Below, one piece after another: positions 1 through 7,978 of a stretch of 64,000 nucleotides of DNA. Within the stretch, counting starts at the first letter, position 1. The number at the start of each line of letters is the position of its first letter. Made by a program: the position numbers and the translations under genes. Under the pieces are notes generated by a model that was not told the origin of the DNA, made no database searches, and saw only the letters and a list, made by a program, of their open reading frames with translations. The DNA comes from Streptomyces bluensis (GTDB lineage Bacteria; Actinomycetota; Actinomycetes; Streptomycetales; Streptomycetaceae), in NCBI RefSeq assembly GCF_014650715.1, contig NZ_BMVM01000003.1:248001-312000 (forward strand), read 5' to 3'.

Positions 1-986
1 GCGGCGAGTGCCGCGTCGGTGTCCGCGGTGGCCAGCAGGGCGTTGATATGGGAACCGGCCAGGGCTCCGGCTGCGGCGGAGGCGCCGACCTGGGCAGTGA
101 GGTCGGTGGCGTTGCCGGCCACCCACACGCCCGGGATCTCGGTGGTGCCGGCCACGGCGGAGGCGAAGCGGCGGCCCATGTTGTGGGGCAGGTCCTCCAT
201 GGGCAGCTTCAGGCCGTCCAGGCCCTCGGTGCGGGCCTGCATCTGCGTGGCGACAGCCAGGACCCGCCGCTCCACGAAGGTGTAGTCGGTCAGGCGGACG
301 CCTGAGAGGGTGCCGTCGTCGTCGTTGACGACTTCCTTGACGTCGGTCTCGATGATGCGGATGTTGCGGGCGGCGAAGCGGGCGCGGGTGTCCGTGTCCA
401 GTTCGGTGCCGCGGGTGAAGTAGACGAGGTCGTCCGTCAGCTGGCGGAACAGCCAGGCGTGATGGACGGAGGCCGGGCCGGTGGCGAGGATGCCGATGGG
501 CTCATCGCGCACCTCATAGCCGTGGCAGTAGGGGCAGTGCACCACGTTGCGGCCCCAGTGCCGGGCCAGGCCGGGCACCTCGGGCAGCACGTCGCGCAGG
601 CCGGTGGCCACCAGTACCCGGCGCGCCGTCAGCGTGCGCCCGTCGGCCAGGGTGATGGCGAACCGCAGGTCACCGTCCGTTGAGGGGGCGGCGGGTTCGG
701 CCGTGGCCACTTCCTCGAAGACGATCTGGCCGCCGTACTCGCGTACCTGCCGGCGTCCGCGCTTGAGGATCTCGGGGGGCGGGGTACCGTCGAGGACGAT
801 GAAGCCGTGCATGGCCGATGCGGGGGCGTTGCGCGGGGTGCCGCTATCGATCACGACGACCGAGCGGCGGGAGCGGGCCAGCATCAGCGCGCCGTTCAGA
901 CCCGCGGCGCCGCCGCCGATCACCACCACGTCCACGGTCTCGGTGGGCAGTGCGTCGCTGTCGTAGTGGGGAGTCTGCGCAGACAT
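1..986 (-). CDS. Thioredoxin-reductase-like FAD/NAD(P) oxidoreductase (3' end cut off)
   Basis: Translating the minus strand from ATG 986 gives MSAQTPHYDSDALPTE and then an FAD-binding VVVIGGGAAGLNGALMLARS motif near the N-terminus, a second dinucleotide-binding region, and a CPYCHGYE motif near residue 150. This fits the small thioredoxin-reductase-like class II flavoproteins, where the CxxC is the redox-active disulfide. The C-terminal GNATDLTAQVGASAAAG segment resembles the FAD-binding tail of the family. Roughly 328 codons are present and the gene runs off the left edge. The upstream AAAGGGCGCGAC acts as ribosome site. It is transcribed away from an XRE-cupin regulator 82 bp away, with a possible promoter (TTGATG at 1059-1054, 18-nt spacer, GAATAC at 1035-1030). 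The substrate is unknown; such proteins either reduce thioredoxin or oxidise small dithiols. Confidence 0.85.
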   Translation of the reverse strand, partial: MSAQTPHYDSDALPTETVDVVVIGGGAAGLNGALMLARSRRSVVVIDSGTPRNAPASAMHGFIVLDGTPPPEILKRGRRQVREYGGQIVFEEVATAEPAAPSTDGDLRFAITLADGRTLTARRVLVATGLRDVLPEVPGLARHWGRNVVHCPYCHGYEVRDEPIGILATGPASVHHAWLFRQLTDDLVYFTRGTELDTDTRARFAARNIRIIETDVKEVVNDDDGTLSGVRLTDYTFVERRVLAVATQMQARTEGLDGLKLPMEDLPHNMGRRFASAVAGTTEIPGVWVAGNATDLTAQVGASAAAGALAGSHINALLATADTDAALA

Positions 987-1068
987 GTCGCGCCCTTTCG
1001 GTGTACCTGGCCCCCGTGCCGGGCCATCTGTATTCGACGCTAAGCCTGCGTTGCATCAACGGCATACC

Positions 1069-1689
1069 ATGTTGCCTATAACGCAAGAAGATGGGCAGCT
1101 GGACAGCCTCGTACGCAAACGGATCCGCGCGCTGCGCGTCGCGCAGGGCTGGTCACTGGAGGAACTGGCCACCCGCGCCAACCTCAGCCAGTCCTCACTG
1201 AGCCGCATCGAGAACGGTCAACGCCGCCTCGCCCTGGACCAGCTCGTCACCCTCGCCCGCGCACTGGACACCACATTGGACCAGCTCGTGGAGAACGCCG
1301 CCGACGATGTCGTCATCAGCCCGATGATCGACGGTGCCCACGGACTGATGCGCTGGCCCGTCAAGGGCGACCCGGGTATGAGCGTGATGCGTCAGCGGAT
1401 GACGGACCCGCCGCCCGACAACCCGGCCCGCATGCGCGCCCACCCCGGCCGCGAATGGCTCGTCGTACTGTCCGGCACCGCCATCCTCATGCTCGGCCAC
1501 CGGCGCTTTCGCATCGAGACCAACCAGGCCGCCGAGTTCCCCACCATGATGCCGCACGCCATCGGCGCCGAGGGCGGACCGTGCGAGATCATGGGCATCT
1601 TCGACCGCGACGCCCGCCGCGGCCACCAGAAAGACGCCGGCGACGGCACCGAAGCCGACTGCGGAGCCGTCCGGGGCCCCTGCGAGTAG
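1069..1689 (+). CDS. XRE-family regulator with C-terminal cupin domain
   Basis: The 206-aa product starts at ATG 1069 (MLPITQEDGQLD). Residues about 13-70 form an XRE helix-turn-helix (RIRALRVAQGWSLEELA, then NLSQSSLSRIENGQR). The C-terminal half carries a cupin-like beta-barrel (HPGREWLVVLSGTAILMLGH). This architecture is common among regulators that sense a small ligand through the cupin. It lies divergent from the flavoprotein and upstream of a methyltransferase. A near-palindrome (1072-1086) overlaps its own first codons and a perfect version precedes the methyltransferase, so it probably controls all three genes. An in-frame start at 985 is possible but would overlap the divergent gene. 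Confidence 0.8.
   Translation: MLPITQEDGQLDSLVRKRIRALRVAQGWSLEELATRANLSQSSLSRIENGQRRLALDQLVTLARALDTTLDQLVENAADDVVISPMIDGAHGLMRWPVKGDPGMSVMRQRMTDPPPDNPARMRAHPGREWLVVLSGTAILMLGHRRFRIETNQAAEFPTMMPHAIGAEGGPCEIMGIFDRDARRGHQKDAGDGTEADCGAVRGPCE
1072..1086. promoter_or_regulatory. Candidate operator TTGCCTATAACGCAA
   Basis: It matches 13 of 15 bases with the perfect palindrome core TTGCGTATTACGCAA found upstream of the methyltransferase. It overlaps codons 2-6 of the regulator and lies upstream of the putative -35 of the divergent flavoprotein. Binding is inferred from the repetition only. Confidence 0.5.
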
Positions 1690-1762
1690 CGAGCCACCAT
1701 CGTGCGGAAGGCCCCGACGAGGTGGGCGATCTTGCGTTCTGGGCAGCGCACCAAGCCACCTT

Positions 1763-1779
1763 CTTGCGTATTACGCAAG
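1763..1779. promoter_or_regulatory. Perfect 17-bp palindromic operator upstream of the methyltransferase
   Basis: CTTGCGTA-T-TACGCAAG has two perfect 8-bp arms around a single central base. It lies 42 bp before the methyltransferase ATG (1821) and just upstream of possible promoter elements (TTGAGC 1783-1788 and TACGGT 1808-1813). That spacing would make the transcript leaderless. The related site is at 1072-1086. Confidence 0.6.
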
Positions 1780-1820
1780 CAGTTGAGCGGAAAGCGCATG
1801 ACGGACTTACGGTTGTTGCC

Positions 1821-2714
1821 ATGTCCCAAACGCACCAGCACACCCCCCACCATGGCGAAGGCGGTCACCACCCCGACCACGGCCCAGGCGGCCGCCAAGA
1901 GCACAGCGATGGCGGGCAGGCGGAGATCCTCGATCTGGATGCCGAGGTGCTCGCCGAGCACATAGCGTCCATCACCGCCTGGCTGCCGCTGAAGAGCGCG
2001 CCGCGCCAGATCGTGGACCTGGGCTGCGGCACCGGCGCGGGCACCTTCGCGCTCCTCGAACGCTTCCCTGACGCGCACGTCACCGCCGTCGACACCTCGG
2101 CCGGGCACCTCCAGCTCCTGCGTGAGAAGGCACGCGCCCGCGGCGTCGAGGGGCGCGTACGGACCGTGCAGGCCGACCTCGACAGCGACCACTGGCCCGA
2201 CCTCGGCACACCGGATCTGGTGTGGGCCTCTGCCTCGATGCACCACATGGCCGACCCCGACCGCGCCCTCACGAGCGTTCACGACCTGCTCGCCCCCGGT
2301 GGCCTGTTCGCCGTCGTCGAGCTCGCGGGCTTCCCCCGCTTCCTGCCTGCCGGCGCCCCCGAGAGCCGGCCCGGGCTCGAAGAGCGCGCCCATGCCGCGA
2401 CCGACAGCTTCCACGCCGAGCACGTTCCGCACCGCGGCGCCGACTGGGGGCCGATGCTGACAGCCGCCGGCTTCACCGTCGAGGCTGAGCGCACCATCAG
2501 CGTCAACATCGAAGGTGAGCGCAGCGCAGCCATCGGCCGCTACGCCTATGGCAGCCTTCAGCGCATCCGAGGCGTAGCCGCCCCCGCCCTCAGCCCCGAT
2601 GACCTCGCCGCTCTCGACGAGCTCCTGGACACCAACAGCCCGAATAGCCTTCTGCGCCGCGAGGATCTCGCCGTACGTACCGAGCGCACCGTCTGGGCCG
2701 CACGCCGCGCCTGA
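1821..2714 (+). CDS. Class I SAM-dependent methyltransferase
   Basis: 297-aa Rossmann-fold methyltransferase. Motif I is IVDLGCGTGAGTFALLERFP, the acidic residue follows in VTAVDTS, and LVWASASMHHMADPDRAL matches the region around motif IV of small-molecule methyltransferases (UbiE/Methyltransf_25 type). The N-terminus is His-rich (MSQTHQHTPHHGEGGHHPDHG), which might bind metal or be disordered. ATG 1821 is the only plausible start, as the in-frame codons before it contain no ATG or GTG. There is no Shine-Dalgarno sequence, and a TAnnnT box ends 7 nt upstream, consistent with leaderless transcription. The palindrome at 1763-1779 links it to the XRE-cupin regulator. Its substrate cannot be told from sequence. 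Confidence 0.82.
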   Translation: MSQTHQHTPHHGEGGHHPDHGPGGRQEHSDGGQAEILDLDAEVLAEHIASITAWLPLKSAPRQIVDLGCGTGAGTFALLERFPDAHVTAVDTSAGHLQLLREKARARGVEGRVRTVQADLDSDHWPDLGTPDLVWASASMHHMADPDRALTSVHDLLAPGGLFAVVELAGFPRFLPAGAPESRPGLEERAHAATDSFHAEHVPHRGADWGPMLTAAGFTVEAERTISVNIEGERSAAIGRYAYGSLQRIRGVAAPALSPDDLAALDELLDTNSPNSLLRREDLAVRTERTVWAARRA

Positions 2715-2894
2715 CGCCCCGGTGCGACACAGGGTTGCCTGCCGGGCGGCCCCAGCGCCGAATTGCCTGCCTCAAAAGCAACCACCGCCCGCGCAGCGCC
2801 GTGCGCGTCGCTGGGCTGAGCAATCACGCCCGCGCACGCCTCGCGCAGCGCTGTCGCCGCGACCCACGTGCGGCGGAGAGGAAAGGGAGCATTC

Positions 2895-3698
2895 ATGACT
2901 GCACCGCAGATCCCCACCGACTACGAAGCCTGGCGACAAGGCCGGTGGGAAGAGATAGCCGGAGCGAACGGCAAGGCCAAGGTCGTCGCCAATGCCAAGA
3001 TCACGGAACCGGGCCCGCACACGCTTCCGGGCATCCCCGGCGAATGGGGCACCACTGAAGTGGGAGACCTGACCGTGACGGCCAAGGTCGCCGACGGCGT
3101 GCGGGTGGCCGGCAGCCTGGTCGACGGAACGAGCCCCGTACCCTCCGGCAGCCGCCTGGAATTCCCGGACAACCGGGTCGGCTTCGCCGGCGGCGCGGAC
3201 GGCTCCTACGGCCTGGTCGTCATGGACCAAGGCCGCGTCGAGCGCGCCGGACTCACCGGCATCGACGCCTTCCCCTACAACCCCGCCTGGGTCTTCGAAG
3301 GCCAGTACCGAGCAGCTCCCGAAGGGCGCCGCATCGAGGTGCCGCGGCTGACCACCCCGCGCAGCACCGAAGCCATCCAGGCCCCCGTCGACCTGGCCGT
3401 GACCATCGACGGCACCGAGTACGTCCTGGCCGTCCTCCAGGACTTCCCCGGCCAGCGCCTGGTGATCTTCACCGACGAGACCAACGGCGAATCGACGCCG
3501 ACGATCGGCCGTTGGCTGGTACTGCCGCTGTTGGAGCCCGGCAGCACCCTGACGGTCGACTTCAACAAGGCCGCGCTCTCGCACCACCACCTCAACCCGG
3601 ACGTGTTCATCTGTCCGCTCTCACCGCCCGGCAACCACCTGCCGATGCGCGTCGAGGTCGGCGAGCGCGCCCTGATCCACGCCACCGCCCGGAACTGA
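2895..3698 (+). CDS. DUF1684 family protein
   Basis: 267 aa starting at ATG 2895 behind GAAAGGGAGC. It has the DUF1684 pattern: an N-terminal WRQGRWEEIAG helix, central beta-rich repeats, and the C-terminal VDFNKAALSHHHLNPDVFICPLSPPGN region corresponding to the family's conserved FNxA...CPLPPxxN signature. No signal peptide or membrane segment is seen. The family has no established biochemical function that I can cite. A small NTF2-like gene follows 44 bp downstream in the same direction, so the two may be cotranscribed. Confidence 0.8.
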   Translation: MTAPQIPTDYEAWRQGRWEEIAGANGKAKVVANAKITEPGPHTLPGIPGEWGTTEVGDLTVTAKVADGVRVAGSLVDGTSPVPSGSRLEFPDNRVGFAGGADGSYGLVVMDQGRVERAGLTGIDAFPYNPAWVFEGQYRAAPEGRRIEVPRLTTPRSTEAIQAPVDLAVTIDGTEYVLAVLQDFPGQRLVIFTDETNGESTPTIGRWLVLPLLEPGSTLTVDFNKAALSHHHLNPDVFICPLSPPGNHLPMRVEVGERALIHATARN

Positions 3699-3742
3699 TA
3701 CGCCCTGCGAAACCCATCAACGTCTAACGAAGGAAGACCCAT

Positions 3743-4135
3743 ATGAGCCAGGACCTGAAGAACAAGGCCGTCACCTACCTCCGCGCACTGGAAAACCGCG
3801 ATTGGAAGACCGCCCGCGCCCTGTGCGCCGAGACGGCCACCGTCTGGCACAACGACGGCAAGGGCGAGGAGTCCATCGAGGAGAACATCGCCGGGATGGA
3901 AGGGCAGATCGAATCCATCGAATCGATGCGCTACGACATCCTGCGCCAGCTCTCCCAGCCGGGCGAAGTCCTCCAACAGCACGTGGTCCACGTCGCCACC
4001 ACAAACGGCATGCGCGGTGAGGTCCACGCCGCCGTCTACTTCGGCTTCGACGATGCCGGACAGATCAAGCGCATCGAGGAGTACGCCAACTTCATCCCCG
4101 CCGACGGCCAGGACCACGACGTCCACCGCGGCTAG
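3743..4135 (+). CDS. NTF2-like (SnoaL-type) protein
   Basis: 130 aa behind a good ribosome site (GAAGGAAG, 3729-3736). Its pattern is that of a SnoaL/NTF2-like alpha+beta cone: an N-terminal helix with VTYLRALENRDWKTARALC, then ATVWHNDGKGEESIEENIAGM, and paired C-terminal strands (VHAAVYFGFDDAGQIKRIEEYANF). Family members are small polyketide cyclases, isomerases or ligand-binding proteins. Nothing in the sequence fixes the activity. It probably forms a unit with the DUF1684 gene. Confidence 0.75.
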   Translation: MSQDLKNKAVTYLRALENRDWKTARALCAETATVWHNDGKGEESIEENIAGMEGQIESIESMRYDILRQLSQPGEVLQQHVVHVATTNGMRGEVHAAVYFGFDDAGQIKRIEEYANFIPADGQDHDVHRG

Positions 4136-4370
4136 GTCCGCCCGCGTCACCTGGCCCGTGGTACAGGCGCACGCTGTGACTACTTCAACGCCTGGACGAC
4201 CCTCACACACGCGGACACCCCCAACTGACCGTCACCTACCGCCGAAGTCGGCCGACCATTGCCCTGTGCCGGGCCGCGCCGACCCCGGAGAATGGGAAGC
4301 CGACGTTTCGCTTGCGCGTCGGCACCCAAGGAGGTGCGGGGCGCGTCGGTGCCGGAAGTGAGGGGAAGCC

Positions 4371-5021
4371 GTGCTGTTCGGTCGGAGTCGGGAACTGCGC
4401 ATGCCCACACCGGAGGAGGCGCCTCCGGGGCGGCCCTCGCTCGCGTACGAGGTGCCCGAGCGGCACGCCGTGCTCGGGACGGCGTTGCGGGGGCCGTACC
4501 CCGAGGGCTTCGAGGTCGCGGACTTCGCGCTCGGGTGCTTCTGGGGTGCCGAGCGGAGGTACTGGCAGCTTCCGGGTGGGGTGTGGACGACGCTGGTCGG
4601 CTTCCAGGGCGGATACACGCCCCACCCCGTGGACGACGAGGTGCGTACGGGGCTGACAGGGCACGCGGAAACGGTGCGCGTCGTGTTCGATCCCGCCAGG
4701 GTGTCGTATCGCGAACTGCTCACCCTCTTCTGGGAGTCCCACGACCCCACCCAGGGCTTCCGCCAGGGCAACGACGTCGGCACCCACGTCCGGTCGATCC
4801 TGTTCGCCCACTCCCCCGCCCAGCGCGCCGCTGCCGAGGAGACCCGCGCGGCCTACCAGCGGGCCCTGTCCGCCGCCGGATACGGCGAGATCACCACGGA
4901 GATCCTTCCGGCCGAGGAGCACCCCTTCTATCCGGCGAGCGCGCTCCACCAGCAGTACCTGGCCAGGAACCCGGCCGGGTACTGCGGGCTCGGCGGGACG
5001 GGGGTCACGCTGGTGCGGTAA
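4371..5021 (+). CDS. msrA: Peptide methionine sulfoxide reductase MsrA
   Basis: 216-aa MsrA, which reduces the S-epimer of methionine sulfoxide in proteins using thioredoxin. The catalytic GCFWG motif gives Cys56. The family stretches FQGGYTPHP, GHAETVRVVFDP and FWESHDPTQGFRQGNDVGTH are all present, and a C-terminal GYCGLGG supplies a resolving cysteine. GTG 4371 is chosen because of the ribosome site GAGGGGAAG just upstream. A start at the internal ATG (codon 11) would remove only the poorly conserved N-terminus. The gene stands alone. The 235 bp before it contain nothing recognisable. Confidence 0.95.
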   Translation: MLFGRSRELRMPTPEEAPPGRPSLAYEVPERHAVLGTALRGPYPEGFEVADFALGCFWGAERRYWQLPGGVWTTLVGFQGGYTPHPVDDEVRTGLTGHAETVRVVFDPARVSYRELLTLFWESHDPTQGFRQGNDVGTHVRSILFAHSPAQRAAAEETRAAYQRALSAAGYGEITTEILPAEEHPFYPASALHQQYLARNPAGYCGLGGTGVTLVR

Positions 5022-5189
5022 ACGCTTGGGTCCCGAGTCGGCAGCAGCACAACCTGACCCATGAGGCCGCCCCAGGCCCACCTGGACGGGTAGCCGTATC
5101 GCTTCTGCCTCACTCGTTCGAGCGGTGGAGCGTCACTCATGCCCGATACGCTGACGTATGGGATCAGAATCGCGCTCATGGGAGTAGCC

Positions 5190-5543
5190 ATGACCACCTC
5201 CGCCGCTGGGCAACCGCTCATCCCCCAGCCCCCCGCCACGGTTGCCGCACTACGGCAGGCGATCAGCCAGATCGCTCCTGCCGCGCTGCCGGCCTTCACC
5301 CGGGAGTTGGACCAAGCGGCCGACCAGTCCCGGCAGGGCTCCGACCTGGCACCGCTCCACCGATTCATCGCCCAGTGGGCCATCTATGTCCACATCCAGC
5401 GCCAGCCCGGCCTGGCAGCAGACCTCCGCCGCTGGGAAGACACCGCCGAGTCGGGCGATGCCGCCCAGGCACGACAGGCTGCCTCTGAGATCGGACGACT
5501 CCTGGACGAAGCGCACGCAGCCGTCGGACTCCCGGCCCGGTGA
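5190..5543 (+). CDS. DUF6247-like small protein, putative antitoxin partner
   Basis: 117 aa from ATG 5190, preceded by GGGAG (5180-5184) at 5-nt spacing. A longer in-frame ATG at 5139 has no ribosome site. The protein is mainly helical (VAALRQAISQIAPAALPAFTRELDQA, then LAPLHRFIAQWAIYVH) and resembles the short Streptomyces proteins grouped as DUF6247. Its stop overlaps the next gene's GTG by four bases (GTGA), a sign of translational coupling. Together they look like a toxin-antitoxin or regulator-effector pair, but this is an inference from architecture. Confidence 0.65.
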   Translation: MTTSAAGQPLIPQPPATVAALRQAISQIAPAALPAFTRELDQAADQSRQGSDLAPLHRFIAQWAIYVHIQRQPGLAADLRRWEDTAESGDAAQARQAASEIGRLLDEAHAAVGLPAR

Positions 5544-5812
5544 GCGCGGACTGGCGCTGGGAGTACGACCCTGACCACGACCACGTGACAGGCGGCATCC
5601 CCGTTCACGTGGTGACCGAAGTGGAACGTCTGGCCGGCCAACTTGTCGACCTTGCCAGTATGGGCATCGACGTCAGCGACTTCGGCAACGGTCCCCGACC
5701 GGGCGGGCTACGCCGCATGGACGCCGTCGGCGGCTGGTTCTACTTCCTGGTGGCACCGCGCGAACCGCTGATCATCGTTGTCCGCATCGTGCCCCCGTTC
5801 GATGCCCTCTAG
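5540..5812 (+). CDS. Small RelE-like protein coupled to DUF6247-like gene
   Basis: 90 aa, GTG start at 5540 overlapping the upstream stop. After a conserved-looking WRWEYDPDHDHVTGG start and a helix (VTEVERLAGQLVDLASMG), the C-terminus forms predicted strands (GWFYFLVAPREPLIIVVRIVPP), an order reminiscent of RelE/ParE toxins. No catalytic RNase residues can be assigned with confidence. The GTGA overlap points to stoichiometric co-production with the preceding protein. Confidence 0.6.
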   Translation: MSADWRWEYDPDHDHVTGGIPVHVVTEVERLAGQLVDLASMGIDVSDFGNGPRPGGLRRMDAVGGWFYFLVAPREPLIIVVRIVPPFDAL

Positions 5813-5872
5813 TCATCAGCCCTGTGCCGCGCGGTCTCACGCGAGGAACATCGATCAACTGAACGGGATCGA

Positions 5873-5901
5873 TTGATTTTCGATCGATAGCTATCGATAA
5901 T
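5873..5901 (+). promoter_or_regulatory. Leaderless promoter with internal ATCGATAGCTATCGAT palindrome
   Basis: TTGATT (5873-5878), a 17-nt spacer and GATAAT (5896-5901) form a near-consensus vegetative promoter. The ATG at 5908 lies 7 nt after the -10, so transcription would start on the A of the start codon. A perfect 16-bp palindrome (5883-5898) fills the spacer and touches the -10. That is a typical repressor position, probably for the HTH protein encoded second in this operon. Confidence 0.6.
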
Positions 5902-5907
5902 CGATGC

Positions 5908-6405
5908 ATGCATCGCTTCTTCATAGCCGCGCTCCGCGCCGGCATCGTCGCTGCGTTCGCCCTTGCTCTCTTCGGTCAGATCGTGGTCATCCCCACGATG
6001 GCAGCCGATGAGGTCGACCGCTTCCCTCCCTACGCCCCGTTCGCCGCGCCCTACGTGACCGTGGCGATCATCGGCGTCGCCTGCATCCAGGTCGCGCTCG
6101 TCGCGGTGTGGATGCTGCTCACCATGGTCCAGCGCGACGCGATCTTCACCGTGCGGGCCTTCCGATGGGTCGACATCATCATCGGGTCCTCCTTCATGGC
6201 GACGCTGCTGGCGGTGGGGGTCGCCGGGCATCTGGCGCTGGCCGATATCCCCTCCCCCGACGACAACATGGGCGTCATCGGCGCGCTGGCCGGGGCCGTC
6301 GCGAGCGTCGGTGTGGGGGTGTCGTTCGTGATGCTCGTCGTCATCATGCGAAGCCTTCTGCGCAAGGCGACGGATCTGGAGACCGAGATCGCCGAGGTGG
6401 TCTGA
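5908..6405 (+). CDS. DUF2975 family membrane protein
   Basis: 165 aa with four predicted membrane segments: AGIVAAFALALFGQIVVIPT, TVAIIGVACIQVALVAVWML, IIIGSSFMATLLAVGVAGHL, and VIGALAGAVASVGVGVSFVMLV. Size and topology fit DUF2975, a family usually encoded directly upstream of a small HTH protein, as here (the stop TGA shares its A with the next ATG). There is no ribosome site, so the mRNA is probably leaderless. Function is unknown; the pair may act as a membrane-tethered sensor and repressor. Confidence 0.75.
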   Translation: MHRFFIAALRAGIVAAFALALFGQIVVIPTMAADEVDRFPPYAPFAAPYVTVAIIGVACIQVALVAVWMLLTMVQRDAIFTVRAFRWVDIIIGSSFMATLLAVGVAGHLALADIPSPDDNMGVIGALAGAVASVGVGVSFVMLVVIMRSLLRKATDLETEIAEVV

Positions 6406-6632
6406 TGGCGATCATCGTCGACCTCGACCTCCAGCTCGCCAAACGCGGCCTGTCGGTGGGCGAGTTCGCCGATGCCGTCGGCATCACCCCCGCCAACATC
6501 GCCGTACTGAAGAACGGTCGCGCCAAGGCCGTACGGTTCACGACACTCGACGCGATCTGCCGCACGCTCGGCTGCCAGCCCGGCGACGTACTGCGCTGGG
6601 TGCCCGACGACGGCGCGGACGACGACAGCTAG
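6405..6632 (+). CDS. Small XRE/Cro-type HTH regulator
   Basis: 75 aa, consisting almost wholly of one XRE helix-turn-helix: LAKRGLSVGEFADAVGI, then TPANIAVLKNGRAKAVRF, and TLDAICRTLGCQPGDVLRW. This is the YozG-like type that pairs with DUF2975 membrane proteins. Its ATG overlaps the DUF2975 stop (TGATG), so translation is coupled. The 16-bp palindrome in the operon promoter is its likely target. Confidence 0.82.
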   Translation: MAIIVDLDLQLAKRGLSVGEFADAVGITPANIAVLKNGRAKAVRFTTLDAICRTLGCQPGDVLRWVPDDGADDDS

Positions 6633-6662
6633 AGAGTGCGGAGGACGAGAGCGGACGAGCCG

Positions 6663-7046
6663 TCAGCTTCCGCTGCCGTACGGCCGCGTCAGGATCTCCA
6701 GCCGGTGGCCGTTCGGGTCGTCGAAGTAGGCGCCCCGGCCGTCGTCCCTCGTGTTGATCTCCATTGAGCGGCGGTGGTACGGGTCCGCCCAGTAGGTGAG
6801 GCCGGCCGCCCGGATGCGGGCGAAGATCTCGTCGAAGTCCGCCTCCGAGACGAGGAAGGCGTAGTGCTGGGGCGTGATCGGTTCGGATGTCTCCGCGTAG
6901 TCGAGGGTCACGCCGTTGGTGATCTCGACCGGGACGAACGGACCGAACTCCGGACTCACCTCCAGCCCCAGAATGTCGGCCAGGAACTGGGCCGACGCCT
7001 TCTTGTCATGAGCGGCGACGATCGTGTGGTTCAGCTCGACGGACAT
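6663..7046 (-). CDS. VOC family protein (glyoxalase/dioxygenase superfamily)
   Basis: 127 aa starting at ATG 7046 with GAGGAGG eight bases upstream; the longer ORF start at 7085 lacks a ribosome site. The protein has the paired beta-alpha-beta-beta-beta modules of the vicinal oxygen chelate superfamily (LNHTIVAAHDKKASAQFLAD, then PQHYAFLVSEADFDEIFARI, and GAYFDDPNGHRLEILTRPYG). Possible metal ligands are the early His and the C-terminal Glu of LEILT. Such proteins are lyases, dioxygenases or resistance proteins; the substrate is not evident. Confidence 0.8.
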   Translation of the reverse strand: MSVELNHTIVAAHDKKASAQFLADILGLEVSPEFGPFVPVEITNGVTLDYAETSEPITPQHYAFLVSEADFDEIFARIRAAGLTYWADPYHRRSMEINTRDDGRGAYFDDPNGHRLEILTRPYGSGS

Positions 7047-7221
7047 GGCGAAGCCTCCTCGGCACGAGAGGGATGCGCGCGACATCGCGGCGCTCCTCGT
7101 ACGACGTCACAAGGACACTTCCCACGCTAGGCACCGGCTCCCGGCCGCACCATCCGTCCTCCGGCCCCTTCCGCTCCGTCCTGCGAACGGGGACTCGGGG
7201 CGCAGGCACTGCCCGCAGGCC

Positions 7222-7824
7222 CTACACCGGCTGAGCGAGGTCCCTGCGGCGCACGTACCGCAGGCCGCATATCCCCTCGTACAGCTCGCCGTCCTCGTTG
7301 TCGCGGACCGTGCCGCGGGACACGTGTCCCGTGAGGATCGATATCCAGGAGCGGAGCCAGTAGTACGGCTGGAGCGGCAGCCAGCACAGGCCCGAGAGCC
7401 AGCGCCAGGTGAGACGGAACGGGCCGGGGCGGCGGCCGTCCGCCGCCCGCACCACGCGGATGCCGGTGAGCAGCTTGCCCACACTGGCCCTCGTCATCAG
7501 GGTCAGCAGCACCTGGTTGACGAAGGAGGCGCCCGCGACGACCGCTACGAGGAAACCGAGCTCGGCCCCCGCGGACAGCCCCGGCAGCCACTCGCCCTCG
7601 CCGAGCACCGCCGTCACGGCGGACCACACGGACCAGGCGAAGATCGTGTCCAGGGCCACCGCGCACATCCGCCGAAAGTCGCCGGCCTCCCGGGGCACGA
7701 CGGACCGTCTCACCTGCTGCGGTGCGTCGGCCTGCGGGTGCCCCTGCGCGTACGGCTCCGCGTATGGCTCTGCGTACGGGCCTCGCAGGGCACGCGTGCC
7801 CTGATTCCCCCGTGGATCCTGCAT
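7222..7824 (-). CDS. RDD family membrane protein
   Basis: 200 aa. A Pro/Tyr/Ala-rich cytoplasmic head (PYAEPYAEPYAQGHPQ) precedes the RDD domain. Its hallmark Arg-Asp pair region (REAGDFRRMCAVALDTIFAW) is followed by hydrophobic segments and TRASVGKLLTGIRVVRAADG, typical of RDD proteins. The C-terminal half extends as PYYWLRSWISILTGHVSRGT. RDD proteins are small integral membrane proteins of mostly unknown role. It is a single gene with no partner. Confidence 0.75.
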   Translation of the reverse strand: MQDPRGNQGTRALRGPYAEPYAEPYAQGHPQADAPQQVRRSVVPREAGDFRRMCAVALDTIFAWSVWSAVTAVLGEGEWLPGLSAGAELGFLVAVVAGASFVNQVLLTLMTRASVGKLLTGIRVVRAADGRRPGPFRLTWRWLSGLCWLPLQPYYWLRSWISILTGHVSRGTVRDNEDGELYEGICGLRYVRRRDLAQPV

Positions 7825-7978
7825 GTCAGCTCCCCCGTGTCCCCCGTTGATCGAGCTTGTTCGTCAAGCCCGTTGATCAAGCACATCGCCATCATGCACC
7901 AGCCCACTGACAACGAAGGGCCGGAGCCGTGTCACCGGCCCCGGCCCTCACGAAAGCGCCAGAAACGCCACGCGAAGG

